Shown piece by piece: positions 12,701 to 27,700 of a stretch of 64,000 bases of DNA. Numbering within the stretch: the first letter of the stretch is position 1; each line of letters begins with the position of its first letter. A program made the translations under genes and the position numbers. This stretch comes from Escarpia spicata (Eukaryota > Annelida > Polychaeta > Sabellida > Siboglinidae). Location of the stretch: positions 27,892,960 to 27,956,959 of the forward strand of contig OZ023206.1 of NCBI GenBank assembly GCA_963995525.1, given 5' to 3'. The notes beneath the pieces are model-generated. The model was not told where the DNA came from. It ran no database searches and was given only the letters and a program-made list of their open reading frames with translations.

Positions 12701-15700
12701 AGAGAGGTGGGGCCATTCCGCCCCACGTGTAATCTATCCTACTTTATTTACCGCCCTAAAAACCCTGTGTACACTGTTACTGTATTATCAGTAAGGAGGA
12801 GAAACGCCTTCAGGCAAAACCTCATGTATAATAGAGCAGGGAAAAGCGTCACAGAAAAAGTACATATACCATATCACACACATGTATTCACAAATCATGC
12901 CAAGAACAAGGAATCATACACTAATTACTGGTAGAAGGGGAGGGAGGTGGACTAAAATTGACGCCGAATTCTGACGAGTTCGTACAACCGAGAAATTCTA
13001 ATATGGCCGCTGCCGGGACCGCTCTGGCCTTTTATACCCTGCGCGGCGGGACTTCTTTTCACTGTATTCATACGCTAAAGCGCGGGAAAACCTGTTACTA
13101 TTCAAATGCTGGACTCTTGAACTCTTCGGTACCGTGTCCCCTGTTTACCTAGCATGACTTAAATGTTGACTTGATTGCCTCGCGTAAAAATTATTATGCA
13201 ATGTATTTGCATAACCCCATTTACGCAGTGCAACAAGTCAACAACAGATATGGTAGAATATGGCCAGAATAACCTTCTGACAGTTATTTATTACTCACCA
13301 GATTATTGGATGAGTTATAACATGCAAATATTTACTAACAAATGTGGGCCATTTGAGGTCTTAAACATTGCCTCGTTTACTTAGCCTATACATTCTAATA
13401 AAGGCCCACATTATAAAGCACTGCATTAAAATAGTGGTAGATAATACATAAAAACCTCAAAAAGATGTCTCACAAACATTTTGACAACTAAAACTACTAC
13501 TTATTAAAACATACTAAAGAGAGGTGGGGCCATTCCGCCACAAGGTCACCTGAGCATGTGACCACCCCACCTCAAATGAGAAGGACTCCTATATCTATAT
13601 ATACAAGGACTGGAAGATCTCACCCGTGACAAGCCTCCCTAGCATTGTAACACTGTCCAAAAACCCACATAATTTTTAGAAGGTGCGCTACTCTACCAGG
13701 ACTGTAAGAGCTCGCCCGTGACAAGTCTGCACATCCTCTATCATGGTTTCTTTAAACACCTTGTTATAAATTATGTGGTAAGATATGAGCTGGCAGATCA
13801 ATTGGCATGGCATTTGCCCATGGAGCCAACATTCTATATTCCTCCAACTGACCACGTGACAACCTGTCTGCCAAAATGTTGACTCGACCCGGCACATGAC
13901 ATGCCATGAAGTTTATATTGAACGTTAGGCAAGTGAGGATCATCCTGCGAAGTAGAGTAATAATTTGGGGTTCGCGGGATGTCTGTTTATTAATAACTGA
14001 CACGAGTGCTTCATTATCTGTAAAGAAGCGTATGCTCTGATTTGCCCATGCCTCCCCCCAGACTTCTACCGCAGCCATGATAGGGAACAACTCTAACACT
14101 GCAATGCTCCGTGAAAACCATGATTGAGGCCATTCTCCCCAAAACCATTCCTTGCCATACACTGCCCCGTATCTTACGCTGCCCGATGCATCAGTGTATA
14201 GGAATATGGTATATATATATAGTGGAACCTCGCTTTATAGTCACCTCTGTAATAAAGCCACCTTGCATATAATGTCACCTTAGGATAGCCCCAAATTATT
14301 TTGGTAACAGTAAAGAATAGGAAAAATAACTTTGCTAATATGGTCACCTCGCCATTAAGGTAACTTTTATTCAGTCCCGGGTGTGACCTTATTGGTTAGG
14401 TTCCACTCTGTATACTGGCATGGGCAATAATTGTGGGTCCAAACGTGTTTTGCTATTTTTACTAATTCCTGATCAAATTATTACGTAAGATATTTATGTG
14501 TTAGATCTTTAACACATATTCCTTCCAATTTCTGCAAGCAAACTGATACAAAAGTTGTTTTGAGTGAAGTACTTATAAAAATATACCGGCAAAATCCAAA
14601 TCTCGTCGAAGATGCCTGCATAAAAAATCATGAGTCCTATCTATGCTGTGTAAACTGTTCACGTGTCACATGAATCACTGCGAGACTACGCAGTGTATTA
14701 AAATAGACCAAGAGCGTTAGAACTCAAGATTTCAGTGCCACAAATTTTGACCTGCCCCGATGTTTCCGGTTGTGAGTATATATATAAATTCAGGACAGTA
14801 CATACTTTACAATGCATGCTATATGACTCCTACATATACTATTATTAGTGGCAGTTTATTTGGACTATGCTATATGTATTGGTTGTGGTTTTAGATTGAT
14901 CCAGAAGTCGCCACGATAGAAGTATTACTGAACCCAATAATCACACCTGCCGCCCCAGAACATACAGGCAGTGATGTTGCAGCACCAAAACGTCCATTGT
15001 CTGCCAAACGTAGTGAGTATAACTAAAATTGAGCTAGGATATGTATGCATGTATATATGTGTGTCTAACTGTATGTATGTATGTTTACCTGCTAGACGGT
15101 TTGCATCTCATGTGCCAAACTTTCTGGGATTCGTATATGACCTGGGTAAAGAAAAATGACACTTCTTTTTCAAAAATTCCCTTGCGGATAAGGGCCCTTA
15201 CTGGTTAAGGGTCTGTACCAGACATTAGACGATTGATTGCAATGTTTGTTCTGAGCTACAGAAACCATTTAATAATCAACTGGAGATGTATAACGTAACT
15301 GGCGACAAGGTGAGAGGTAAAAGAAGACGAGGATTATGAAGACTGAGATGTAACAATTCTTTAAAGAGAGATGGAGAGAGAGAGTAAAATTAATGTAGAG
15401 AAACTTACAGATGGTGCGGATAGCAGTGTATGACCAGTGAGGGCAAAAATAAGAAAAGGGATAAAGAAATTGAGTCCAAACTCACCCACATTTTTCAGGG
15501 TAAAAGGGGATGTGAACAGGTTTGTCAGGGCAAACAGGCTGGAACAGTGAGCAATACCAGGACGTTTCACGGAGTGATCAGGGCTGCATTTGTCACCTAC
15601 ATGACATACAGATGCTACGTGTTGTGACATTAGACAACTGGTATCATGCACATAAGTGACCGGATCAGCAAAGTTATTTCCAACTTGGGTTGCAGTATTG

Positions 15701-18700
15701 TCGTACATGCCAAAATCAATAACTCGTACAATAACGATAATCTTTGTACATACTAGGGAGTCTAAGTTAAGGTAATGTGTGTACGTCTGTCATATAGGTG
15801 AACGTCATAGTGGTGACAAAAAAACTCACATTACCGTACATGCACGTGCGTATACATAGATAGAAAACACAGTTATGCTATACAATTTGTCATAATCAGT
15901 GTTTGACACCTGAGCAGAAAATCTGGTGTTCAGCAGAACTTTATAAAGATGGAGGTCCATCTCAAAATTTGGTATCCGCATGAAATGTTGACAATTAATA
16001 TTTGCATTTTGGAAGTACAAATATTTATACTTGCTGAAATGATGGCGGTTATGTGGGCCGGCACTTTGAGAGTTTTTAATTCAGTTGAAAATTTTACTCT
16101 CTCGGGCATGTAGCCCAGCCGTAGTGTAAAACACTGGTCAGCAATAGGTGTAACATGTATTCAAGGAATTGTTATGACTTCCTGTTATGATTGTTAAGCA
16201 TCAGTTTCCCCTTCCAGGTTGGTTGTATTTGTTATGTGTTACTTACTATCCCATTCTAAATAATTATATTATTATTAAATCCTCATAATTAGTGTAGTTA
16301 AGAAAAAGGTAAGTTCTTATATAGTGCAATATCCAGTCCTTAGGACTGCTCAAAGTGCACTACACTTTACTCCCTGGCAGACATATTCAATTGAACATCA
16401 TCTTTGCTCCTCTGGGAAGGAGTAAGCCACGAGTAAACAGACTTTCCCAAAGTTCGAAACGGCAGCACAGGATTTCAACCCAAGTTCTCTCAGTTGAGAG
16501 TCTGATGCTCTATCCACTGTGCCACTGTGCTCTAAATTCAACAGTGCTGGATACTAATTAGGGTTGTAACATTACTTTGAATTATTGATGCATCAAAATA
16601 GTTAATGTGACGATAGGCTACTAATAGTAAATTTAACTATCGATAGTTATCGTTGCTAGTACCCTGAACTATCAGTAGTAATGATTATATTTGACAGAAT
16701 AAATCAGCATGACTAGTTGCGTCACAAAAAAAAAAATTGGTAAACATGTAATTTTACTTTTTATTAATACAGTGTCAAAAATCTATAAATACGTTGCTGG
16801 ATGTATGCAACAATTTTGAATACTTTTCATGTTATTGCAGTTTGTATAATTGCATCACATTGATCAGACTGGCAGCTGCACGCTTAGTGCTGCGTTGTCA
16901 AAAATGATACAGGGAACCATCTAGTGTTATCTAAAAAACTATGTTTGACTACCTCAACCCCATACAATGCCAGATAACTCGGTTAGTACAACATGAATGG
17001 ATACCAAGAACAGTATTACACATAAGGCGTCATTCAAGTGTATAATGTCTAAATAATAGTCTTGTTATTTACATAATAGAAAAACATTATAGTGTTACAT
17101 GAATTGGTTATAGTCATTTATTATTATGTTATTTTGTAAAAAAAACCTGAATGAAACCTTTCCAAAAATATTCAAAATCATTAGCCATTATTTAATCATT
17201 ACAATGCTTATAAACTGCTAGAAAAGTTGTTTGAAGTAAAAATCATACATCAGTATATAAAAAATCCAAGCTTCGCAAATCGACGCTATCTTTCAAATTA
17301 GTCATGGCGGCTGTAAATAGCCTTAATCTGTGGTAAGATGCAGCGCATTGCTAAATCAACCATGCATGACCATTAGATAACATTCCTGTAATTTATGTTA
17401 TACGTAATTGTACTAGTGCTGCCACCTTGTGCCCAAGATACTAAAAATGTGTCAAAAACTTGTTTATGTAAAATGTTCTTCAAAATTTTTTATTAGTAAG
17501 CTAGTCATACTCTTTGTGAACAATGTATCCAATTGTTGGCATATTTAATGTAATATCCAGTAAGATCTTAAGGCTTACAGCAAGTGTGACCAAATGAGAG
17601 CCACTAAGCCTTGCAGTGTAAGGATACTTTGAGCAATGTTTTGTTATAGATACAAAGTTGTCATTTGGGAGAAAAATGTCGGGTGCCCCATCTGCCCAGT
17701 CAGTTGAGCCAATCCCAGAGACGTCCAATAACATCAACCAAGTTGCCCTACACAAGAAGGGGTTGTTTATGGCCGGAAACGATGGCTACATCTATCACAT
17801 CGAACTGACGCGCAAGGGGATTATATTGATGCAGAAACACAGGATCTGTGATAACAACTGCAGTATCACGTGTTTGACCTTCGACCCACCGCACAATAGA
17901 CTGGCAGTCGGAACTCGGCAGGTACGGATTGCAAATTAGGTATCTGCTGTTTTATTTTATTTAGATCTGAATTTTTGTATTCAAAGTCCAGGTTTATACA
18001 GCTCTTTGACAAGTTTTTGCTAAAAATTTGAGGTCAGTCTGTTCAGGCAACATATTGTGTTTTAAAAAGATTCTGCAACTTGAACGCTACCTGCTATGAT
18101 GTATTTTTGGTGGACTTGACGGCTATTTTATTAAAGGGAAAGAAAAGGCTTCTTTCTGGGCCTATGCATCTAAGAGTTAAAAAAACTACCCGGTAATCAG
18201 TAGCAACTACAGTCAAGGATATTGCACCAGCAGTTTACTAGAATAACCTTGCTGAAGACACAAAATTAAATGATATGGATAGCGCCATTGTGATAGAAAG
18301 CCAGATGTTACCAATGCCTACTCTTCCCAATTCGCCAGTCGTCAAACGGAGAATATTACTCTAGCTTGCGACGCATAATTTGTTTTAGCGCTGTAACTAC
18401 TAAGAATGTTACGCCCGCATGGTACACTGTATGGCATTACAACAGTTGTTACCAGTGTAACACTGATTCGAAGGGAATACGAGAAACCGACATATGAGCT
18501 GGCATATGCATGTCAAGGAAACAGGCATTTAACACAGCGCGCGTCGTGGTTAAAGAAGCTCTAAGTGCTTATTAGTCAAGCATCAGGGGCATGTTCTCAA
18601 TATGTCAGCCATTAGGAACTGTGAGATTTCACTAGAATCTCCCACTTTGAAAATAAATTCTGACTAAACTACAGGCGTGATATTGTTGATTTTATAGTTG

Positions 18701-21700
18701 CAAATGGTTAGATTGTGTTAACTCATTATGGCACAGACAATTGCCTTTATTTCCCTGTATGATTCTGGATGTGGATGAGGTGTGTTGGCGCATGTATTCC
18801 TGTTATTAGATGTGTCGGTTAAAGGTGTATCCACACCCTCACAAAGATGTGTGCCATATCACAGATTACTGATAAAAAATGAAATCGCAAAAATTAAAAA
18901 TTATCCAATGTGATTTATACATTCAAGTCAGTTCAACTTTATTGTCAAACATTTTCCTTAGGTAGACAATGTGTCATCAGTAATAAAATTGGTTAAAAAA
19001 ACCCACAATAATTCATATCTCATCCACTGTTGTACTTGATTTGATTTGTATTCCTGTGTTTTTACATGATAATTGCATTACATATATTCATACATGCAAA
19101 TATTTACTTATCATCATTGCATTATCATATTTAGTTTACATTTTGTTTGCATTGTAACCAGTAGTGTAGTAAATAAAATGACAATCTATGATATTTAATG
19201 TTCTTGTCCTTTTCCATAGGGCACCTTGTACCTGTGTAATCCACTCAAGCTGTCTGAGAATGAAATGCTCTTTTCGGTTCATAACGGCAACTTTGTTGCT
19301 GTTGATGTCCTAGACCCAGGGTCTGACATTGTCGTGGTGAGTACGTCCAAGAAGAACTGAGCAGCTGTTGTGGTTACGCTCCTTGTCGAATGTCAAATTT
19401 TAATTAACCTTCATATCTTAAAAACTACTTGTCCTATCTTGACCAAACTTGCAATGTATTAAGTCTGTATGAAAAGAAGGCCAACTATTAAATAATAATA
19501 AATTTGCTTAACGCTAACCATGGTAACAAGATAATTCTCGGAAATTCTGATGGGTATGGTTTTGTGGAAAGTGCCATGAAAAATTAAATTCATATATGTA
19601 TTCAAATATATACAAATATATATATATATATATTATACCTTAGTTATGGTTCAGCAAATGTATTGTTATTTAATAGCTGGCTTTCTTTTCATACAGACTT
19701 AATACATTGCAAACTTATACATATAAATATATACATAAAATTATATATATATATTCATTTATAACTTGCAATGTCAGAACCCTGAGTTCGTTTGCTGTAC
19801 AAATTAAACAAGAGTGGATGTAGTTGGTAAAGGTCATTTAATAATTGTACCAACAGGAATTAAATCATACACCAATCGATGAGGTAAAGCAAACAAATCA
19901 CTCTTCTTGAGGTACTGCACCAACAGTTATTAAATGACAGTCAGATTAGCAAAGGCGGGGCAGTCATTTCCCCCACCGGCCTCCAGCAGTAGAGGCCCAA
20001 CCCCACCGTGGTGGTATTAAGCAGTTTGGCTGAATAAAGAGTAAAAGTAAAACAGGAGTATAATCAGTGTAATTTAGGAAAGCTATGTTGTTCTCCTAAT
20101 TGCACCGTTTCCTAAGATTAGAGACCTAGCTACACAAGGTGGTTTCTGTGTTGTAGTCACTGAGAGAAGACGGTGAATTCCAAGTGTGGGACGTGGAGAC
20201 AGCCAAACTACTTGCCAGCATACCAATTGGATTCAAGGTTTGTTATATTCTAGTCTCACATCATGCATTCAGACAATGTATGTTTTTAGACACCAACAAA
20301 ACTGATAACATTAATTTTTTTTGTGTACCTTAAGTTTTTAAACACCTGTGAAATTATTTAATTTTGTTCCAATGTAATTGGACATTGATGTAGGAGGTAA
20401 CTATAAGTTAATGACATTAATACTGGGTTGTTAATATCGAGGTAATTGATAATTGAATTATTTTTAAGCATCTGAATACAAACAGTTATTATAGTACAGT
20501 GGAACCTCTATTAAATTTACTCTCGGGACTGGGCAAAAGTGACCTGAATATAGCGAGATGATCTTATTAACAGGACTATTTCCTATATAATTTTGGAAAT
20601 TATTTTGGGTGACCTTAATTGCAAAGTGGCTGTATTACCAAGGTGACTGTAAAGCGATGTTCGACTGTGTATGACTTATCAACTCTGGTGGCAAAGGTCA
20701 AGCTTGATGGAAGTTACGCGCAACATTTTTATTGAGACATGCAAACCACGACATACTGGATACATAAATTAATCTGATAGATTTTTAGGCTGCCCGAAAA
20801 CATACGTTGTCCGAAAACATGGTCAGTATAGTAGTTGTTGTTGTTTTGCTTCAGGTGAGGAGCCTCAGTTGCAGTCCACTCACGCACGTCGCTGCGATCG
20901 GTGACGACAATGGCTTCCTGTACTTTGTCGATGTCAACAACGTCGCCGAGCCACGCATTGTTCATTGCCAACGCATGCATAGCACACATCTGAATTGCCT
21001 CACCTTCAACGAGAATGGCATGTTCCTCCTGACCGGGTCCGGCGATGGACACGTGTTCGTCATAGATGGACGACCGACGGCCAAATTTGCAACGCTCGGC
21101 CACATCGACGTGCCAGGAAACGTGATCTCAATGTCAACCTACTTAGATGAGAAAAATGGTGGCGGCACCAAAGTTGTGATCACAACCGATTTCAATAACA
21201 ACGACACACAAGGGGCCTCTACAGTGATTTCACTCGAGTTACCAGCTGATCTCGCACAAGGTATTGTGACACTGTGTCAGTCATAATAGGGATATCATCT
21301 ATTGTAGATATCGGGCAGGACTGTGGCCTGATTAAAAACATACCACAGACACTGGGTCAGACAGTAATCAATGTAAGACTTAACTTTAAACCAGTTTATG
21401 ATGTACAAATGCTCCCCACGCCACACATCCTGCCTCAATTGTTCCAAACTATGTGATTGTCGTACATGTGACATCAAACCATCCTTTACAGTCTATGTGA
21501 ACAGAGCATAAGACATGTACTAAGTATTTTTGCCAGGGATGAATATGATCAATATTTAAAAATTGTTATGGGCAGATGTGTTGGCAGTTTTTCACCGAAA
21601 ATAAAATTAGTAAAGGCAGACAAAAAGTGGCAAAGGCAAAGCCAATGGTATATTAGATTGGTTTAAATTATATATGCTGCTAAAACAACAACTTTTACCT

Positions 21701-24700
21701 AATTTTGGCGATGACAGTGAACTCCTTCCACCGCTCAACATTGTTCCAGGTAAAAACGGATAACGTTTCTTTTTATTTCTTTTTAATATCGTGTTTTTTT
21801 CTTTTATTCTGTCACAAGAAATAGTATCACCTAGGACAGCCACAGACCAACAATGTTTGACATTTAACAGAATACAACATTTATTATGCATTTGCCATTG
21901 CTATGCCTGCTACATCACTATTGATCCCAAAACCAACTGCATAAAATGTCCAGTCGTCAGTTTGTGATCATCAACGAATTCACTGTACACCAAAATGGCC
22001 AACAGTGCAGGCATTTCTCAGCTGTGATAAATTATCGCAGCTCACCATTAGTATGCATAGAAGTTTCAAATCTGTGACCGGCCACATCAAAGTATAGGTA
22101 TCAAGTCGCAAAATTGTGAAATTGAGATTACATTTTTTTTTTTATTCCACAAATCTTTTCCACAGAACTTTAAAACGGTACCTCATTTGTTGAAATATCT
22201 TTAGTTGTTTTTTGTATTGCTAAATTTGAAGCAAAGTAAAACGGCAATGTGTTGAGAAACAAGGCCATTTAAAATCATTGTGTATTTTTTTTAATCTGTG
22301 GGTTTGTAAATGCAGGTGTTTGATTAGGTTTTGATTGTTTGTCGATGAAAATAAACAGGACCTCGACAGATGAGATTATAGGTACGCATTTCTGCCTAAA
22401 TTACAAAAAGGGAACATTTGACAGCTATTTTTAACATGTGTCCAGAGTAGGCAACTTAATATCCAGTTCGCTGCGGTGGGTCACATTTCTAATTGTCATT
22501 AGCATGGAGTTATGGCGAGATCAAGCAAATGGATACACGCACAGGCTATATTGTGTTTGTTTGTCTTGCAGACGTAGTCTCCAAACACACAAACCTACGG
22601 GCGATGTTCAAAAACGAAGTGATCCACAAGCAGCAGTATAGGGTGACAACCCCAATATACGGGGTCGCCCTCACCGACAACAACACCATGTTTGGGCTGG
22701 CACAGATGCATGAATACTCAAAGCGATTTGCCAAGTTTCTTATGCCAACAGGAATTAGTCAGAAGGTACAGTTTTAGAACATTTACACAGCTTTTGTTCC
22801 TGGAGTTCATAAAATATGATAATTAATGTGGAATGTTGCAGTGTGATATATCGTTTTGGCAGCCAATTATATTGGCTCATTTAATTCCACAAGATTTTAA
22901 GGTTTTAAACAAACATATTATTTTAGGATGTTGGAACACATTACTTGCACATAATTATGCATCCATTTACACATGTATACTACAGATGTAGACGAGGTAA
23001 CTGAAGTTACAATAAAGCCTTGTTAATACTAGGGTAATAAAATGGGGATGACATGATGTCAAGACACATTCGCATACGTAAGTATTCAGACGTTGTATCT
23101 GAGAATTACTTTTGTGCACAGTATGTTTTCAGACAGCTCATAATTTAATCAGTTTTAAAAGGAGGCAGACTGTTCCTAGTTTGTCATTTATTAATTAATA
23201 TAATGTTCTTAAGACTAATAGCTATGTTGAAGGTATACTACCTACTAAATTGTGTTTACTAAACCTGTAACAACGTTTGCAATTTGGAAGATACTACCCC
23301 AAGTAAGCAAAACATCCAGTTTCAATGACTTCCTGTTACAAATTACTAGAGTGGTAATTCCTGGTAGAGGAATAGAATGCCTCGCTTTAAGTGTTTGAAT
23401 GTGTACAGTCATTACGGTAGTTAGCTCATACCCGCTCATCCAGCTTCGACCATCTAGTTCTGATTTACTTTTTGTTCCTAGAGTCAATACTAATATTGGA
23501 ACTCAAGCATTTTCTGTTGCTGCACCACCTCTGGAATATGTTCCCTCTTAGTGTTAGGTAAATTGAAAATATTACACAATTTTGCTGCCATTTAAAACTT
23601 ACCTTTATAACCTTGCATATCCACCTCCTTGGCATATCGATCCATCTGTTGACAATTTTAATATTGATTTTGAGATTGACTAACCATTTTGTATTGATGT
23701 GCTTCTGAGCTTGGTTTCTGAGGAATTTGGCACAAAAGATGTTACCTTATTAGGATTTTTGTTACGAGCCGGGACCCGGGTCATTTACCTGGCTTTGCCG
23801 ATCCATGTACCCGGCTATCGAGAACCTTTTTATTAGCACCTGTGATTCGCAAGACACCGCTTTCATGTGCCTCTACATTACAAATTGTGCTATACAGCAT
23901 CTATAAGTTCCACAAGCAGTTCAGGGCACTGATGATTATTACAACATATTGCAACAAAACAGCGCGGTCAACGGCTGTCATTTTTACGTTAGTAAACGGC
24001 ACAGTTCGTGTTCCGAGTTCCTGGTTTGTGTTGTTGCTCTGAAGTGACTTCCCATAATTCTTAGCTTTAGTTGTTATTCCCGATAGAGTCTGCCACTGCG
24101 TTTTTTTCATAGACGGGCACCCCAGCAGACCGCCCAGTAACAATATCGGTGTAACGACGTTATTTCACAAATTAAAACAGTCTAAGCTAAGAAGCAGAAA
24201 TGTTAGAAGTCGTGGAATATAGCCACATAATAAGTATTTAATTATAAGGGAGTTTTACAGAACTGGTGATGTGCAGTATGTTCGCTACCACGTGTGCTCA
24301 AGTTGTTCTCTCTGTTTACTTTCTATTTATATATTATAAGTTTGTGCAACTGTAGCGGCAACCCCAAGCCACTCCCTCACCTTTTAACATCAGAACTGCT
24401 CTGTCGCGACACCAACTCTGATTATGAAGATCACAAATAAATGTTCCAACTAAGGTGTTCACAATATCAACTTTTTTTAACATATGAATCCGTATTTATT
24501 ACAAAGGAAGTGTTTTAATGATTCGCGCACACAATTCAATGTGAACCACTGATAGCCACACTCGAAATTACCCAGGGAACTCTGATGACCCGTTCACGAC
24601 CCCTCGCAGTACATCTTGTTTGCGTAATATTTGCCCCTATATAAATGTTGTCACGCGCCCAGAAATGCTCTCCAGTGCAAACCCCAACCCACGGCAGTGA

Positions 24701-27700
24701 CAGTTAATTGTGACTAAGCTTCGGCAATCTTTTACTTAACTGGCCTACATTTTAATCAGCGTCCGCCTACTATGCACTACCATGTACGGACAGGGATTGG
24801 AACCTTACACCTAGATTCAGTAGTGGGGCCATTTAAGTAAAAGATTACCCGAAGCTTGTCGTTTGGTACTTGTATAACGTGTCAGGCAAGGTGTGTTGTC
24901 ACCTAAGAAGAGGGTGTGGTTCTCGTGAAAATTTGGTCTGAACAATGCTGCCCTGCTTGCAATGAAGATGCTGCAAGAGATGACATTTTGGTGAGTGGTT
25001 ACACACGTCATAGAATATTGAAATTTACAACACGGTGAATAGGGGTGGGTTGATGCTAATATAACTGAAACACCTGCCACTACAACCACCATTGAGGTCA
25101 CTAAAACTTCAATAATCAATTGCACCGTCTTTCCAAGATATTGGGTGCTACAGTTTTTGCACTCACCCCCACCGTGTAAATAATATGGCTGAGCCCACAG
25201 TTCCGATGCATATGACACTGTTAGTAAATGTCTGTGTGGCCCGTTGGTTTGAGGTCGTAGTTCTACAAAAATTAAATATTTACTAACTTACATAATTTCT
25301 TTGCTAGCCGTTATTCTCCAGTTCACACCAGAAGACCAGCCAACATTTTATTTTTTAGTTTGGACTGTGAGTGGAAAGATGTGTAGGCCCAAACATTTGG
25401 CAAGGGGGTGGTTTTGGACGTTTGATATTGTCGTAAGCCTGAAAAAGGGTAGCAGTTCAGGTTATCAGAAAACGTTGTACTGTGCCTGGTGGTGTGATAC
25501 TTACACGAGCAATGGCGGGGAGCATCATGAAGACATGTTCTGCTACACGTGTATACTCTTCCCTTGCAGAGCTAGCAGAAATCATCATTTTAGGTAATAA
25601 ATGCAATTACTTAACAGTGTATTCTATGAAGTGTATATGTTACTCACCAAAACATTATATCTTCGAGCGATGCACACTATCCACGTCACGGAATCACACC
25701 CAGTCTGACACGTTATGATGAAGCTTGCAGTCACAAGTAACTGTCACCGCCGTGGGTTGGGGTTTGCACAGGAGAGCGTTTTTGGGTGCACTACTACATT
25801 TATATAGGAGAGAATATTACGCAAACAAGGTGTGCTGTGAGGGGTCGTGAACGGGTCGGCAGAGTTCCCCAGGCCATTGCCGGTGTGGCTATCAGTGGTT
25901 CACGTTGAATCGTGTGCGCGAGTCATTACAACACTTCTTTTGTAATAAATACGGATCCATTTGTTATGAAAAGTTGTTACTGTGAACATATTAGTTGGAA
26001 CATTTATTTGTGATCTTTACAATCGGAGTTGGCGTCGCGACGGAGCAGGTCTGATGTTAAAAGGTGCGCGAGGGGCTTGGGTTTGCCGCTATCTTGCACA
26101 CACTTGTAATATATAAATAGAAAGTAAACAGAGAGAACGACTCGAGCACACGTGTTTGCTACTATTGTAGCGAAGTTCTCAAAAAGTGGAATCTTTGGCT
26201 TGTATTATAGGTTTCTGATCTTTTCCAATTTGGTTTATAGCTGTACATTTTGTTATATATCAATATTGATTCAGTGGGCCCAAATAGTGCTCCGGTTTGC
26301 ATGGCCCTGCGCTTTTATTGCTCTTGTCACGCGCGTTGCGCGTAACCCATGGCCACTGTGGCGCAGACCACACAACGATACAATCTCATTATATTGGATA
26401 TAACATATAATTGATGTTAATAACCAATCATGTTTTGCATTAAAGAAATGGTAGACTGACAGTGTATATCATCTCAGTGAATATAGATGGTAATTTTGCT
26501 ACCAGCTATTTGTGTGATGGTTATGTTTAAATTATAAAGTTTATGATATCATTGTGAAACACTTATTATGTTAATATTTATTTTGACAGTTATTAATTAT
26601 TATGAAACCAACTTATGAGCACTTTAGGAAACAACACTCCTGTGCTGCAACTTAGAGCTAGATTAATCGTGGCGATTCCTGGATGCATGGATTCCATTTC
26701 TACCGGAGTGTAGCAGAATGAATGTCCTCATAGCACTGTCTCCAGATAGCAGTGTCTGTAAACTCAGAGTACATGGGCCTACATTTATGTTAAATGGACA
26801 CTGAATTTGCTTAACAATTAACAAAAATGGAACTTAACTTACAAAAAAACCTTCAAAACACATTGTCTGTGATTTAATAGTGTTACATCATAATATGTTA
26901 TTGCAGTTCTGTTGTATCCGTAGTGGTCCGCGATGCGCTCTGACCTGCTTTCGGGATCATGGTCCCTGCTGTCAGCACATTTAACAAAGACCCTGCCTTA
27001 TCATTATTGTGTTGAGATGTCTATCTGTGTGTCCAGGTGATGGTGCCTATGAAGGAGTTCACTGGTCACCAGTTGAATGGGGGTTGTCTCAAGATGTCCC
27101 CCCACCACAAGTGGGTCGGTTCCTGTGGCACTGATGGCCGGGTGATGGTACGGGCCGTTGGAGCACTGGTACGTCATCCTCTATCTCATTCACTGTTCTT
27201 AACAAGGCTCAGTACAGCTGTAATGATAATTAAAACTATGGCTATCATGTGATATATGTGATATTTCTATCATGATACGACATATGTATCAAGATATGTT
27301 ACGATACATAGTCTTAGCTGTGGAGATTTGGGTAACTTGACAATCATCTCGTCCTTATTATTATGGTTGTATATTTTGACTCTACCTTGATCGTGTTATT
27401 TATTGCCTAATTTGATTATCAAAAACTGTGTTTATGGTACTATTGGTCTAACTAGTGCTGCAGTTTGTTTATTTTGAGAAAGGCATAGCTATATCTTACC
27501 TACTACTACTTCGTGCCCATATTATATTGTTGTTGTTATATAAAACTTTAATTCAGAACTTTCATTCATTCATACAATTATTTAAAAGGACCGACTTTAG
27601 TTAGAGAGTGATAAATTTAATTTACTTTACATTCATTTTCATTTGCTATCCAAGCATGTGACATTTTGTACATAGGCAACTGTTAGCCTGCATGACATAT

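Noticed and set aside
20729..21103. 124-codon minus-strand frame
   Set aside because: Antisense shadow of exon 10.
24817..25597. Frames of 133 (minus) and 98 (plus) codons inside the foldback element as a transposase
   Set aside because: No DDE or other transposase motif; both are without family resemblance.
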